In this document: positions 43,365-53,555 of the stretch, piece after piece | Numbering within the stretch: position 1 is the stretch's first letter | Layout: each line of letters starts with the position of its first letter | Source: Candidatus Marispirochaeta associata | GTDB taxonomy: Bacteria; Spirochaetota; Spirochaetia; JC444; Marispirochaetaceae | Length of the DNA stretch: 64,000 nucleotides | NCBI GenBank assembly: GCA_001749745.1 | Contig: JWTM01000292.1 | Span: 124,001-188,000, forward strand | Reading direction: 5' to 3' | Notes under the pieces: model-generated | Told to the model about the DNA's origin: nothing | The model's input: the letters and a program-made list of their open reading frames with translations, nothing else | The model's database searches: none | Translations under genes and position numbers: made by a program

Positions 43365-44945
43365 ATGTTACGTTCTATGAAGATATCTCAGCGGCTGGTG
43401 CTGCTTATTCTATTGATTATTCTCTTAAGCGTCGGAATCAACCTGGTCTACATGCGGGGAATCGGCACGGTTCGCCGTTTCAGTATCGATGAAGGCGGAG
43501 AGATCATGCTTGAAGGGCAGCAGGAGAAGCTGCAGGTCGCGACTCACACCGCGGCGGTCGGTTTGGGCTCCCTCTTGAGCGGATTGCCGGAGGATGCTTG
43601 GACCGACGAGGTGCGCGCATTCGTGGAGGAGATCCGCTTCGAGGAGGATAAATCGGGCTACTTTTTCGTCTACCGGGGTACGGTCAATGTAGCTTTGCCG
43701 ACAAAGAAGGAACTGGTAGGTGAGGATCTCGGAGGATCCCAGGATATAAACGGCGTCTTCTATGTGAGAGATATGGCCGAGCAGGCGGCGGCGGGAGGAG
43801 GATTCGTTGAGTATATCTTCCCCAAGCCCGGCGCGGGGGATCAACCGAAGCTGGCTTACGCCGAGGCGATTCCCGGCACGGATCTCTGGATCGGCACCGG
43901 GGTCTACATCGACAATGTCGAGGCCCGGCGAGTAGCCATCGACCAAGAGATCAGTTCCATCGTCGACGCCCTGGTCCAGTCCATCCTGATCGGTGTGGCG
44001 GCGGTTCTGATATTGCTGGTCTTGCCCTTCAGCATCTTCCTCTACCGGAGCATCACGATGCCTCTGCGCAAGGCCGTCTCCATTACCGAGGAGATCGCCG
44101 CGGGAAATCTGGGGGTGGTGATCGACGACAGCGGCCACGACGAACTGAACAGTCTTCTCATGTCGCTCTCGGATATGCAGGGGCGTTTGCATGAGGTTGT
44201 CGGAAGCGTCCAGGATTTGACCGATCGCCTGGCCCAGGGAAGCGGCGAGATCAGCTCCACCGCCCAGCAAGTCTCCAGCGGCAACAGCCAACAGGCGGCC
44301 GCCACGGAAGAGACGAGCTCCTCCATGGAGGAGATGGCGTCCACCGTCCAGCAGACATCGGACAACGCCACCCAGACCGAGAAGATCGCCCTGGCCGCCC
44401 AGGAGAACGCCCAGCAGGGCAGCGAGGCGGTGAATAAGACGATCAGCGCCATGGAGAATATCCTGGGCCGCACCGAGCTGATCGAAGCCATCGCCCGGCA
44501 GACGAATATGCTGGCCCTGAACGCCGCCATCGAAGCGGCCCGGGCCGGCGAAGCGGGCAAGGGCTTTGCGGTGGTCGCCGCCGAGGTACGCAAACTTGCC
44601 GAACGATCCCAGGAGGCGGCCTCGGTTATCACCTCCATCTCCGGAGAGAGTATGGAGGTCTCCCGGGATGCCGGCAGGATCTTCAGCGAGCTTCTTCCGG
44701 GAATACAGAAGACCGCCGACCTGGTTCAAGAGATCGGCGCCGCATCCAGGGAACAGTCGTCAGGGATCGACCAGGTAAACGGGGCCTTGATGCAGCTGGA
44801 TCAGACGGTGCAGCAGAACGCGGCCATCTCGGAGGAACTCTCCTCCATGGCCGAGGAGTTTGCCGAAAGCGCGGTCAATCTCAAACAGACCATGAGCTTC
44901 TTTCGCACCGGCCGGGAGGAGGTAAAACTTCTCGGCGAAGCTTAA
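43365..44945 (+). CDS. Methyl-accepting chemotaxis protein with sCache_2 sensor
   Basis: This 526-residue receptor has helix 1 ([20 protein letters not shown]), a single Cache (sCache_2) domain at about residues 40-195 with [11 protein letters not shown] and [13 protein letters not shown], and helix 2 at about 205-225. HAMP follows ([22 protein letters not shown]), then the signalling domain with tip [20 protein letters not shown]. sCache_2 domains commonly bind small carboxylates. AAGGAG stands seven bases before ATG 43365. The 3' end overlaps the convergent amino acid ABC ATPase gene by 4 bases. Confidence 0.95.
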   Translation: MLRSMKISQRLVLLILLIILLSVGINLVYMRGIGTVRRFSIDEGGEIMLEGQQEKLQVATHTAAVGLGSLLSGLPEDAWTDEVRAFVEEIRFEEDKSGYFFVYRGTVNVALPTKKELVGEDLGGSQDINGVFYVRDMAEQAAAGGGFVEYIFPKPGAGDQPKLAYAEAIPGTDLWIGTGVYIDNVEARRVAIDQEISSIVDALVQSILIGVAAVLILLVLPFSIFLYRSITMPLRKAVSITEEIAAGNLGVVIDDSGHDELNSLLMSLSDMQGRLHEVVGSVQDLTDRLAQGSGEISSTAQQVSSGNSQQAAATEETSSSMEEMASTVQQTSDNATQTEKIALAAQENAQQGSEAVNKTISAMENILGRTELIEAIARQTNMLALNAAIEAARAGEAGKGFAVVAAEVRKLAERSQEAASVITSISGESMEVSRDAGRIFSELLPGIQKTADLVQEIGAASREQSSGIDQVNGALMQLDQTVQQNAAISEELSSMAEEFAESAVNLKQTMSFFRTGREEVKLLGEA

Positions 44946-45718
44946 GGATTCGCGTCGAGCATCTTCCTCAGGAAGGTCTTGATCCGCGGATGATCGGGGC
45001 TGGTAAAGAGCTTCTCCGGCGCGGCGTCTTCGATAATACGGCCCTGGTCCATAAAGACCACCCGGTCGCAGACGTCCCGGGCGAAGCCCATCTCGTGGGT
45101 GACCACCAGCATGGTCATATGCTCGGAAGCCAGCTGCTTCAGGACGGCCAGGACCTCGCCCACCAGCTCGGGATCCAGAGCGGATGTCGGTTCATCGCAG
45201 AGCAGGATGTCAGGCCGCATAGCCAGCGCCCGGGCGATGGCCACCCGCTGCTTCTGACCTCCCGAGAGGCGGCTGGGATAGGCATCGGCCTTATCCGCCA
45301 GGCCCACCTTCTCCAGCAGTTCGAAGGCGTAGGGCTCGATCTCGGAACGCTTGACCCGGTCCACCACCATCGGAGCCTCGATAAGATTCTCTAAAACCGA
45401 TTTGTGGGGGAAGAGATTGAAATGCTGAAAGACCATACCCAGCTTCTTCAAACCTCGCTGAACCTGGTTCTCCGGCAGCTTGCGCCGCAGGCCTGAGGCA
45501 TCCCGGGAGATGATCAGATCCCCCTCGATCTCAATCTCGCCGCTGTCGATTATCTCGAGCTGATTGACACAGCGCAGGAGGGTACTTTTCCCGGATCCCG
45601 AGGGACCGATAATGGAGACTACTTCTCCCTTTTGAACCTGCAGGGAGACATCCTTGCAGGCTTCCAGCTCACCGAAGCGTTTCGTAACGGTGCGAATATC
45701 CAGGTAGAGATCACTCAT
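44942..45718 (-). CDS. Polar amino acid ABC transporter ATP-binding protein
   Basis: This 258-residue ATPase is of the GlnQ/HisP group, with Walker [21 protein letters not shown], signature [17 protein letters not shown], Walker [18 protein letters not shown] and HEMGFARDV after the switch. It energises uptake by the permease encoded just upstream. ATG 45718 overlaps the permease stop by 8 bases; a longer start at 45739 would overlap further. It is the last gene of the operon. Confidence 0.94.
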   Translation of the reverse strand: MSDLYLDIRTVTKRFGELEACKDVSLQVQKGEVVSIIGPSGSGKSTLLRCVNQLEIIDSGEIEIEGDLIISRDASGLRRKLPENQVQRGLKKLGMVFQHFNLFPHKSVLENLIEAPMVVDRVKRSEIEPYAFELLEKVGLADKADAYPSRLSGGQKQRVAIARALAMRPDILLCDEPTSALDPELVGEVLAVLKQLASEHMTMLVVTHEMGFARDVCDRVVFMDQGRIIEDAAPEKLFTSPDHPRIKTFLRKMLDANP

Positions 45719-46352
45719 AATAGGCCATCCGTCGTTCAAGGTAGCGGAAGAAGCGGATCACTACCGAGGTTAAGAGGAGATAGATTACCGCCGCGACCGC
45801 AAAGGGGATCAACGAGAAGTCCCGGGTAAAGATCTCCTTGGCCGACCGCAGCAACTCACCCATCCCGATAACTACCACCAGGGCCGTATCCTTTACCAGG
45901 GTAATCGCCTCGTTGGTAGTCGGCGGCAGGACGACCTTGACCGCCTGGGGCAGGACGATACGCCGCATGGTCTGCCAGTAGTTCATGTTGAGGGCCTTGG
46001 CCGCCTCATACTGTCCCCGGTCGATACTCTCGATACCGCCCCGAAATATCTCCATAAAATAGGCGGCATAATTGAGGACGAAGGTGAGCGCCGCCGCCAC
46101 GAAGGGGGCCAAGGAGATGTTGAAGATAGTCAGCCCGTAATAGAAGAAAAAGAGCTGCAAAAGCAGGGGTGTTCCCCTAAAAATCCAACCGTAGAGTCCA
46201 AGCAGACGATCGACAAACTTCGGGCCGGATACCCGCCCCAGCGCACAGAAGACCGCCAGGGGGATGGCGAAAACCAGGGTCACGGCGTAGATCTGCAGCG
46301 TCAGCCCGCAGCCCCGAAGCAGATGCACCGTGACCTGAAGGATATAATCCAA
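45711..46352 (-). CDS. Polar amino acid ABC transporter permease
   Basis: This 213-residue permease of the HisM/GlnP family has five helices. The N-terminal [21 protein letters not shown] and the EAA loop [23 protein letters not shown] (in part) are diagnostic. As the only permease gene in the operon it probably forms a homodimer. It lies 9 bases after the binding-protein gene and overlaps the ATPase gene. Confidence 0.94.
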   Translation of the reverse strand: MDYILQVTVHLLRGCGLTLQIYAVTLVFAIPLAVFCALGRVSGPKFVDRLLGLYGWIFRGTPLLLQLFFFYYGLTIFNISLAPFVAAALTFVLNYAAYFMEIFRGGIESIDRGQYEAAKALNMNYWQTMRRIVLPQAVKVVLPPTTNEAITLVKDTALVVVIGMGELLRSAKEIFTRDFSLIPFAVAAVIYLLLTSVVIRFFRYLERRMAYYE

Positions 46353-46361
46353 GGATCAATC

Positions 46362-47162
46362 CTATTTTTTGACGATTCCTGCGCCGAACCAATCCGTAGA
46401 GATCCTGTCGGCGGCGCCGTCGGCCTTCATCTCGTCCAGTACGCGGTCGAGTTCAGCCTTGAGCTCTACATCGCTCTTGCGGATTCCGACGCCGTAGGTT
46501 TCGGCCCCGAAGTCCTCGCTCAGCACGGCGTAGATACCGGGCTTCTTGGCGATGTAATAGCGGCCCACGATCTCATCCACCACCACCGCATCGGTCCGGC
46601 CGGCGGCCAGGTCGAGCAGGGCTTCGACGTTATTGGAGTACTTCTTGACCTCTTTCAGAGATGCGGCTACGGCCTCGTCGTTGTTGAGAGCCACCTCGCT
46701 GGAGGAACCCATCTGCAGACCGACCACGCTGCCCGCCAAGTCGGCTTTGCTGGTAATCGCACTATCGGCCTGGGTGATAATGATCTGCCGGTTATCCAGG
46801 TAGGGCTTAGAGAAGTTGATCTTCTCCTGGCGGCTTTCGGTAATGGTCATGCCGTTCCAGACCAGATCGATATCGCCCTTGTTGAGGGAGAGGATAACCC
46901 CGTCCCAGTCGACTGGACGGAACTCAACCTCAACCCCCAGACGCTTGGCGGCCTCTTTGGCCAGGTCGATGTCGAATCCGACAATCTCATTCGACTCGTC
47001 CCGGAATCCCATGGGAGGAAAACTGTCGTCGAGCCCGACAACCAGCACACCCTTCTCGCGAATTGCGTCCAGGTCGGTGGAATCAGCTTCACCGCTACCG
47101 CCGGCGAAGAGCATGGCCGCCGCACAGAGCATTGTCAGCAGAACTAATGTAGTACGTTTCAT
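46362..47162 (-). CDS. Polar amino acid ABC substrate-binding protein
   Basis: This 266-residue solute-binding protein of family 3 has a signal peptide at residues 1-20 (TTLVLLTMLCAAAMLFA). No standard lipobox is present, so it is probably secreted by signal peptidase I. The mature domain begins with GVLVVGLDDSFPPMGFRDE and FDIDLAKEAAKRLGVEVEF. NGMTITESRQEKINFSKPY contributes the Arg and VVVDEIVGRYY the Asp that clamp the amino acid backbone. The exact amino acid is not predictable. It is the first and probably most expressed gene, with its own promoter. Confidence 0.93.
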   Translation of the reverse strand: MKRTTLVLLTMLCAAAMLFAGGSGEADSTDLDAIREKGVLVVGLDDSFPPMGFRDESNEIVGFDIDLAKEAAKRLGVEVEFRPVDWDGVILSLNKGDIDLVWNGMTITESRQEKINFSKPYLDNRQIIITQADSAITSKADLAGSVVGLQMGSSSEVALNNDEAVAASLKEVKKYSNNVEALLDLAAGRTDAVVVDEIVGRYYIAKKPGIYAVLSEDFGAETYGVGIRKSDVELKAELDRVLDEMKADGAADRISTDWFGAGIVKK

Positions 47163-47190
47163 CTGTTACTCCTAGTAGAAATATGCTCTG

Positions 47191-47219
47191 TTTATACAAC
47201 GATTGGGAGCCGGACTCAA
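47191..47219 (-). promoter_or_regulatory. Promoter of the amino acid ABC operon
   Basis: On the minus strand TTGAGT (47219-47214), exactly 17 bases, then TATAAA (47196-47191), about 28 bases before the ATG at 47162, with AGGAG in between. No operator symmetry was noticed. Confidence 0.65.
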
Positions 47220-47234
47220 GGGTGGGATTCTCAA

Positions 47235-47771
47235 TTACGGAGAGTCCTGCTCCAACAACTCTCGTATCTCCTCGCTGCTGAGGTAGGCATCGCTCCCGCC
47301 TCCCCCGGAGAAAGACTCTTCAACCTCTTCCGCCCAGGCCAAAAGCTGAGGACCGAGGCCGTACTCGACCGCCCGCATATCGGTGGCCCGTTCGAATGGA
47401 TTGCGGCAGCTGGATCTGAGGGAGCAGAAGGGGACCGCGAGCATCTCGGCGGCGCTGCGTTGACGATAATCGACGATATGGGCCAACTCGTGGCCGATGA
47501 TGCCGACCTGCGCATCGAAGCTGTGCCGCTCAAGAAGGAGGGGCTGCATCGGCGGCAGCGTGGCGGAGGAGATAGTGATCACATAGGTACGCTGCTTTCC
47601 AATTAAGGAGAATAGATTCACGTATGAGGTCAGCGGAACCAGCGCCGGGCGGACAACGAAGCGGATGCGTTCATCCTTCAGTTCAGGAAAATAGGATAGC
47701 GCGACCAGGGCCTGGTGTTCGAATCCCCTGGGTAGACGCTTATGCTTCCCATACTCCTCCACGGGGGACAA
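47235..47771 (-). CDS. HEXXH-type putative metallopeptidase
   Basis: This 178-residue soluble protein has the zinc-binding helix GIIGHELAHIVDYRQRS near residues 91-107, and a probable third ligand in ERATDMRAVEYGLG near 135. No named family was recognised. The pattern resembles small gluzincin-like or SprT/M48-like domains without a membrane anchor. The start is TTG 47771 or GTG 47762. Either lies inside the 3' end of the amylase-glycogen synthase gene (overlap about 23-32 bases), so the two are translated together. It may act on glycogen or envelope proteins; this is speculation. Confidence 0.68.
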   Translation of the reverse strand: MSPVEEYGKHKRLPRGFEHQALVALSYFPELKDERIRFVVRPALVPLTSYVNLFSLIGKQRTYVITISSATLPPMQPLLLERHSFDAQVGIIGHELAHIVDYRQRSAAEMLAVPFCSLRSSCRNPFERATDMRAVEYGLGPQLLAWAEEVEESFSGGGGSDAYLSSEEIRELLEQDSP

Positions 47772-50700
47772 TCTCCTTCATCGTATAGATCAGATCCCGA
47801 TAGCGCTCCGCCGGACGCCGCCACGAATAGACCTGCTCGATCATCGTATCCCGAGCGACGGTCAAGTCCTGATCATTTTCGTCGCTGAATATGCGGTGAA
47901 ACCGCTGCATGGCGTCGTAGAAGGCGGTTGCCGAGTAGTCGGAGAAGAGTACTCCGTTCCCCTGCAGCTTCCCTCCCCGGCTCACCAGGGAGTGCACCGT
48001 ATCCCGCAGACCGCCGGTGGCCCGGGCGCAGACGAAGCATCCGCAGGCGAAGGCCTCGAGCTGGCTGATTCCCCCCGGCTCATGCAGAGAAGGCATCAGA
48101 AAAAGGTCGGCCGCCAGCAGCGGGATGCGCACATCCTGAAAGCCGATTCCCACCGCGGCCTGCCCCGGAAAGAACTCCGGCAGCTTCAGCAGGCCCGTGG
48201 CCAGCTCTTCGCCCCGTTCATCCCCGCCGGCCACCGCGCCGCCGATGATTCCCTGGTAGCCCAAGGTCGAGAATACCCCGTGGGATGCCTCTAAGAGGAG
48301 CTGGAACCCCTTCTGCTCGGTCAGCCGGTGAATCATCACGAAGAGCGGCGCCTCGGGATCGACCTGCAGCCCGCGGTCGAGCTGCAGCATCAGCTTCAGG
48401 CGCATCCGCTCTAAGAGCCGCTTACGCCGGCTGCGGCGCAGCTTATCCAAACCCTCCGGTTCCAGGAGCTCCGGATAGGAGCTCTCTAACTGCCGACGCA
48501 GGACCGTGTCGCTCTTGATCCTGGCCTTCAGGGGTTTGAGATGGCGGTGGATAAATTCATCCTGCTCGAGCTTTATCAGCGCCTTATGGCGGAAATCGGT
48601 GCCTACGCCGTTATTAATGCCCACCACATCGTGCAGGATGCGCTCCATTCCGTCGGCGGCCAACTGAATCTGCTCTGCGTAGCTGGGGGATACGGTTACC
48701 ACCTTATCGGCCGAGAGGATTCCTGCGGCCATGCAGTTGAGCTTGGCGCCGTCCGATGGGTCCTCGAAGCGCCAGCTCTCATGGAGAGGAAGATTCAGCG
48801 CATTAAAGATATCCTGGCCCCGCTCGAAGCGGTGATAGGCGTCGAAGTACTGCCATCCGCCGTTGTGAATAATATGAATCAGACTCGCACGATCGAAGGG
48901 CGCTTGCGCCGCATATCCCGGATCGCCCCGCACGATGGAGCTGAAGACGCCGGCGAAGGCGTCGTTGGTGAAGATCGCCAGCGGATCGAGCTCGAAGCTC
49001 CGGATAACCTCCGCGCTGGCCCGGCTAAAGGCCGCCCTTCTCCGCAGGCGCTCGGCGCCGGTAACGCCGAAGTAGAGACCGTCGAAGAATTCGTGGTGAT
49101 CCAGCAGATAATAGCGAATACCGTCGACTATCCCGCTATGCACACCGACCTCGTACTCCTGTTCCTGTACCCAGAAGCGGACCGTGCGGCCGGTGTACTC
49201 CATGCCGTATCGCTCGTAGGCCTGCTGCATCTTGCGGACGGCTTTCTCCTCGCCCTGGCGGTAGTAGGGGGTAATAACCACCGCCTCCTCCCCGAGGAGT
49301 GCAAGTTCCCGGGGGAGCTCATAGACGACGTTAGCCAATCCCCCCGACTTGGAGAAGGGATCCGCTTCCGCCGAGAGAAAGACGACGCTGCCTCCGCGAA
49401 ATCCGTGCTCTAGAGCTTCGCCCAAGGCATGCAGCTCAGTATTATCCTGCTTGTCGAGGAGGGCTTTGATCAGTTTCCATATCTCCTGCTCAGGATAGCC
49501 CTCGTCCCCGCGAGAGAGATGAAAGAAGCTCCGTTTCAGACTGAGCTGTAAGGCTTCCCGGTTATCGCCCAGGACCGGCATCAAGGTATTCTGCACGAAA
49601 CTGATAAAGAGCTCGGGGCTCTCCATGTTGGCTTCGATCTCCCTGAAGGCGAAATTCGCGTAGAAGTAATCGCCGGCGGGGGCGGAACAGAGCCGATAGA
49701 GGGATTGCTGCAGCATCTCGGGATAGATCTTGCGGAGCTCTTTCCCGGTATCCGCCCGACGCAGGGTCAGGAGCTTATAGCGGTCGGTGTGGGGAATCAG
49801 GGTGGCTATCTTCGACTTGCGCAACTCGGCGCCGGTATACCATCCGGAAGCTCCGGTAACGGCGGTATAGACCGGATCACTGATCTCGTAGACCGCATCG
49901 TCCTCGATAGGCAGCCGGGCATCGTCGAAACGGAAGGAGATGTGCTGATCCCGATCGGCAAAATTGAACGCGCCGACAATGGCGTTGTGCCCGCTGAAGC
50001 GCAAGGCGGCGGCCACCATCGGATTATCCGCCCAGATCAGATAGGCCCGGCCCTGCCGCTGGCGGTGTTCCCGATAGAGCTCACGATAGAAATCGACCGT
50101 CCCCCGGTAGGCTTCGCGTTCGAAATCATTCCAGTTTACGTAGATGTTGTCCAGGTAGACCTTCCAGGACTCTCCCTCGGCGCTGCCCTCGTAATCGAGG
50201 ATAATACTCGACAGGAAACTGGTCAGCATGGCGGCCGCCTTGAGCCCCCGGGGACCGAAGGTATTGAGCGCCCGTCGTTCGTCGTGGTTGCCAAGGATAC
50301 CCAAGAGATGGGCCCCCTTGGGCAGGATCGAGGGGAAGTAGTTATGGTAGATGTGGTAGATCTCCCGCACATCGGTCTTCCCGTGGACGATATTCTCACA
50401 GATCTTGAAGAGAGCCGAGTTATAGGGAACGGTACCGGTGCGGGTAAGGTACTGCTCCCGCCCCCAGTAACATTCGGCGAGGTTGACGAAGTAACGCTTA
50501 CCGAGCCTCCGCAGCAGGCGATGCACCCGCAGGGAGAGGTAGTAGTGGAAGGGGACCGCTATCATCTCCGCACAGGCCGAGTCGTAGTAGCCGGTGGTAA
50601 CCAGATGATCGTGTTCCCGGGTATTGTCGATAATCTCGCCTTCGACTATCGACTCCCGGCTGCGGTACCGGCCGTGGATAAAGGGATAGTTATTACGGCG

Positions 50701-52614
50701 CATCATTACCGGCACCGCATGGGCCGAGTCGAAACGGATGCCGTCTATATCGTAACGCTCGATCAGGGTACAGACTGAATCGGCCAGCCATTCCCAGACG
50801 GCGAATTTCCGGTAGTTCAGGAGCTTGCCGTCGTTCCAACTTCCGTAGCGGCCGTCGGTGGATCCTCTCACCTGCAGATTCCCGCTCTCGTCGTAGCAGC
50901 GGACCGCGTACTCGTCGGGCAACTCCTCCGATTTACGGTTCAGATGGGGAATAACATCCAGAATTACCTTTATATCGAGGCGATGGGCCTCGGCCACCAG
51001 CTGCTTGAACTCCTCCTCTCCGCCGAGAGCAGGCTCGAGTTCGGTCATGCTCATCGGGGCGAAGGGCGACGGCGACTGCGCCTCAGGGGCCCAGTCCTCT
51101 CGGTTGCTGCCCCGCATCTGCGCTCCCAGCACATAGACGGCGCTGATCGAATACCGCTCCTTGATATCCGCCAAATGGGCGCTAATATCCGCGAAGGTGC
51201 CGGTGCGAATAATCTGGCCGCTCTCGTTATAGACCATCCCCGGATGCGGCGTACGCCAGTAGAGCCGCGTATGGCCGTGGATGTCGGGAAACAGCTCGAG
51301 CACGATCTCGCCGTCCAGATTCGGGAGTACGTTTATCCGGCCGCTGTAACCGTCTAGCCAGCGATCACCGGCTTTCGTCCGCCGAAAAACGAGCCAATCG
51401 AAGTTGCCGAGCTTGTTGAAGAGCCGTTCCCCTTCGAAGCTTCCGGTTTCGCTGTTTTCGGTCAGATCGATATCGATGTAGTTGAATTCCCCGGCGATAA
51501 ACTCCCGACCGGGGCTCCGGTCGCCGTAGATCCTCAAGAGATACCCGGAGCGGCTCTTCGGCAGATCGAAGCTGAACCGGTGGCGGGTACCTACATTAAT
51601 CGTTTCGAACTCCGTCGCCAGCGGGGCATCGTAGGATTTCGGCGAAAAGGTACGTTCCAGGGCAATATTGGCCCGGTTCCGGAGTTCATGGATATCGTGA
51701 CCCGACGCGGCGACCAGCAACCTAATAACCTCGTTGAGGGAGTCTGAATCATTCTGCGTCTTGTAACGCCGGGCAAGCTTCTCCAATTCATCCAGCGCCT
51801 TACGGCAGGTAGTGTAGTCGAAGAGCCCCGACTCTCCCGGCAGGCGGGCGTCGAGCATCTCCACCAGACGCTCCCTATCCTTGGGGCGGAAGGGCTTAGC
51901 CGTACCCGCAAGGGGAGCCGACCGGGATTGAAAGACCGCGGCCAGTTCGATGGTTCGGTCGAGAACCGCATTCAGGCTCTCCTGCTGTTCGGAACTAAGG
52001 GCTTCCGTATGGGAGTAGCCGGTCTCTATCGCCCGTTCCTCTATCTTCAGGATCTCCATCAAGGCACCGAAGTAGCGCCCGTCCTCGCTCTCCAAGCCGG
52101 TGAGCACGACATCGATAAGATTCAGCCCCAGGTAGATACTCGGATGTTCATGGGCCGCCGGCCCGGGACCGACATAGGCGAGAACCGAGGTTTCAGCGCT
52201 GAGATGATAAATGGTCGGGTTTATCGGCCGTTCCTTGATCAGCACGAAGCGCCGGTTGAGGAGCTGTCTATGATGCAGCTGCTGCAGGGCCTGGTGAATG
52301 AGGTGCAGGCCGACCAGCAGCCGGGATGCGATCCGTCCCTGGTTATAGAATCTGCGTTTTGCGGAAGGAGCGAGGTTGGTCGCCTCTTCGATTATGCGGT
52401 TGCGGAGCGGAATAAAGAGCTCCCGGTCCTCCGGTCGATAGGTAGGAGAGAGGAGAGGCAGTAGTTCATGATCGGGGGTAAAGGCGAAAGTTCTAAACTG
52501 GGTGGATGAGGTCTCCAGCTCGATTTCGACATCCTCGGCGTTCAGCAGAGGAAGCTCTTCTTCGGAAAATCTCATCAATGCGGAGGGCAGTCGTACGGAA
52601 GCATTCCAACTCAT
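47740..52614 (-). CDS. GH13 amylase-GT5 glycogen synthase fusion
   Basis: This 1624-residue three-part protein has an N-terminal region of about 340 residues of unknown fold and a beta-sandwich-like stretch at about 340-440. A GH13 barrel at about 450-1000 has all four conserved regions: DVIPHLN near 553, GIRFDSAHA with nucleophile Asp629, NLAECYW with Glu714, and GILGNHDER with Asp778. From about 1077 a GT5 glycogen synthase follows: FLSAEADPFSKSGGLANV, with Lys1089 for ADP-glucose phosphate contact, and PSLHEPGGISQLEAFACG with the paired glutamates. It could both trim and extend alpha-glucan in one polypeptide. Such fusions occur in spirochaetes and a few other groups. Confidence 0.9.
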   Translation of the reverse strand: MSWNASVRLPSALMRFSEEELPLLNAEDVEIELETSSTQFRTFAFTPDHELLPLLSPTYRPEDRELFIPLRNRIIEEATNLAPSAKRRFYNQGRIASRLLVGLHLIHQALQQLHHRQLLNRRFVLIKERPINPTIYHLSAETSVLAYVGPGPAAHEHPSIYLGLNLIDVVLTGLESEDGRYFGALMEILKIEERAIETGYSHTEALSSEQQESLNAVLDRTIELAAVFQSRSAPLAGTAKPFRPKDRERLVEMLDARLPGESGLFDYTTCRKALDELEKLARRYKTQNDSDSLNEVIRLLVAASGHDIHELRNRANIALERTFSPKSYDAPLATEFETINVGTRHRFSFDLPKSRSGYLLRIYGDRSPGREFIAGEFNYIDIDLTENSETGSFEGERLFNKLGNFDWLVFRRTKAGDRWLDGYSGRINVLPNLDGEIVLELFPDIHGHTRLYWRTPHPGMVYNESGQIIRTGTFADISAHLADIKERYSISAVYVLGAQMRGSNREDWAPEAQSPSPFAPMSMTELEPALGGEEEFKQLVAEAHRLDIKVILDVIPHLNRKSEELPDEYAVRCYDESGNLQVRGSTDGRYGSWNDGKLLNYRKFAVWEWLADSVCTLIERYDIDGIRFDSAHAVPVMMRRNNYPFIHGRYRSRESIVEGEIIDNTREHDHLVTTGYYDSACAEMIAVPFHYYLSLRVHRLLRRLGKRYFVNLAECYWGREQYLTRTGTVPYNSALFKICENIVHGKTDVREIYHIYHNYFPSILPKGAHLLGILGNHDERRALNTFGPRGLKAAAMLTSFLSSIILDYEGSAEGESWKVYLDNIYVNWNDFEREAYRGTVDFYRELYREHRQRQGRAYLIWADNPMVAAALRFSGHNAIVGAFNFADRDQHISFRFDDARLPIEDDAVYEISDPVYTAVTGASGWYTGAELRKSKIATLIPHTDRYKLLTLRRADTGKELRKIYPEMLQQSLYRLCSAPAGDYFYANFAFREIEANMESPELFISFVQNTLMPVLGDNREALQLSLKRSFFHLSRGDEGYPEQEIWKLIKALLDKQDNTELHALGEALEHGFRGGSVVFLSAEADPFSKSGGLANVVYELPRELALLGEEAVVITPYYRQGEEKAVRKMQQAYERYGMEYTGRTVRFWVQEQEYEVGVHSGIVDGIRYYLLDHHEFFDGLYFGVTGAERLRRRAAFSRASAEVIRSFELDPLAIFTNDAFAGVFSSIVRGDPGYAAQAPFDRASLIHIIHNGGWQYFDAYHRFERGQDIFNALNLPLHESWRFEDPSDGAKLNCMAAGILSADKVVTVSPSYAEQIQLAADGMERILHDVVGINNGVGTDFRHKALIKLEQDEFIHRHLKPLKARIKSDTVLRRQLESSYPELLEPEGLDKLRRSRRKRLLERMRLKLMLQLDRGLQVDPEAPLFVMIHRLTEQKGFQLLLEASHGVFSTLGYQGIIGGAVAGGDERGEELATGLLKLPEFFPGQAAVGIGFQDVRIPLLAADLFLMPSLHEPGGISQLEAFACGCFVCARATGGLRDTVHSLVSRGGKLQGNGVLFSDYSATAFYDAMQRFHRIFSDENDQDLTVARDTMIEQVYSWRRPAERYRDLIYTMKEIVPRGGVWEA

Positions 52615-52671
52615 ACTTCATCTTAACAGCCCTCCGGGTGGTTTACAAACAAAAAGATCAAGTAGTTGGTT

Positions 52672-52878
52672 CTACTCTTCTTCGGCAGCGGCTTCGCTTT
52701 CATCCTCTTCTTCATCGTCCTCTCCGGGCACATAGAAGAGATCTTTGAGGGTATCCGCATCGGCGATTTGGCCGCCGTCGCTCTCACCCTCCTCCTTCTT
52801 TTTCTTTTTTTCCTCTTTTTTCTTCTTTTTCTCTAATTCCCGTCTGCGCTTTTCATAGGAAAAATGATTTCGTCCCAC
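52672..52878 (-). CDS. Lys/Glu-rich small protein
   Basis: This 68-residue protein has an N-terminal GRNHFSYEKRRRELEKKKK, a run of alternating lysine and glutamate blocks, a short conserved-looking centre (DADTLKDLFYVPGED) and a Glu/Asp-rich tail. No family was recognised. The GTG start at 52878 has a strong AAAGGAGG just upstream, which makes this a real gene despite its low complexity. It is downstream of the RRM gene on the same strand but separated from it by a terminator. A nucleic acid- or ribosome-associated role is possible but unproved. Confidence 0.65.
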   Translation of the reverse strand: MGRNHFSYEKRRRELEKKKKKEEKKKKKEEGESDGGQIADADTLKDLFYVPGEDDEEEDESEAAAEEE

Positions 52879-52888
52879 TCGTCCTCCT

Positions 52889-52928
52889 TTATGAAGAAAA
52901 GAAAAGCCAGGCTGAGAAAGCCTGGCTT
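52889..52928 (-). terminator. Intrinsic terminator of the RRM gene
   Basis: A perfect 10-bp hairpin, AAGCCAGGCT (52904-52913) and AGCCTGGCTT (52919-52928) with a 5-base loop, is followed on the minus strand by a T-rich run (TTTTCTTTTCTTC). It lies about 22 bases after the RRM stop. Confidence 0.88.
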
Positions 52929-52950
52929 CTGTTAAAACCTGAACTTCAAT

Positions 52951-53226
52951 TTAGTATTGAAACCTCTGTTCCCGGGGCTGACGATCATGAGCCTCGCTAA
53001 CGCGCAGCTCACGTCCGTCGAGCTGCTGGCCGTTGAGAGAAGAAATAGCCGCGTCTGCCGCATCTGCTTCCTCCATCTCGACGAAACCAAAACCCTTGGA
53101 ACGGTCGGTATAACGGTCGGTGATAACCTTTGCACTCAATACGGTACCGTACTGGCCAAAGGTCTGGTTGAGTTGATCCTCGGTGGTGGAATAATTGAGA
53201 TTACCCACGTAGATCTTCTTAGACAA
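52951..53226 (-). CDS. RRM-type RNA-binding protein
   Basis: This 91-residue protein is a single RRM with RNP2 KIYVGNLNY at residues 3-11 and RNP1 KGFGFVEM near 43-50, then a short tail ([12 protein letters not shown]). Similar small glycine-rich RRM proteins occur in cyanobacteria and spirochaetes and bind RNA, often in cold response. The true start is TTG 53226, with AGGAG seven bases upstream; longer frames to 53283 do not match the family. A strong terminator follows it. Confidence 0.92.
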   Translation of the reverse strand: MSKKIYVGNLNYSTTEDQLNQTFGQYGTVLSAKVITDRYTDRSKGFGFVEMEEADAADAAISSLNGQQLDGRELRVSEAHDRQPREQRFQY

Positions 53227-53505
53227 GATACTGCTCCTCTCATTCCTGCTTGTTAAAGGGAATGAATAATAGATATGTAACAATTGTTCCCTGCGAGATT
53301 AAACCAGATTCTAAAGGAAAGGCGCAATCGAAGGATCGTCACAAAGCAAGAACGAAGGTCGAAAAGCAGTCTGAAACCTTTTTGAGTACCAGCGTAACAA
53401 ACAAAGAACCACAACACGAACACGCCGCGCTATTCACGTTACGCCGTTATCCTAGCAGAGTTCACAGCGGCAGTCAAGGGCAGGAACGACGCCTAAATCG
53501 ACGCC

Positions 53506-53533
53506 TTTTCAGGATTGGTGTCTATGCTATACT
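53506..53533 (+). promoter_or_regulatory. Putative promoter of the CE7 esterase gene
   Basis: TTTTCA (53506-53511), 16 bases, then TATACT (53528-53533) stand about 22 bases before ATG 53556. The remainder of the 329-base gap between the RRM and esterase genes (53227-53505) shows an open frame but no recognisable protein, RNA or repeat. Confidence 0.45.
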
Positions 53534-53555
53534 GGTGCCCGAAAGTGAGGTATCT

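Noticed and set aside
43425..44729. Minus-strand frame of 434 codons opposite the sCache chemoreceptor
   Set aside because: It is a shadow frame with no family resemblance; the receptor on the plus strand has all expected domains.
53250..53555. N-terminal extension of the CE7 esterase frame
   Set aside because: The 102 extra codons show no similarity, and ATG 53556 has a ribosome site and matches the family start.
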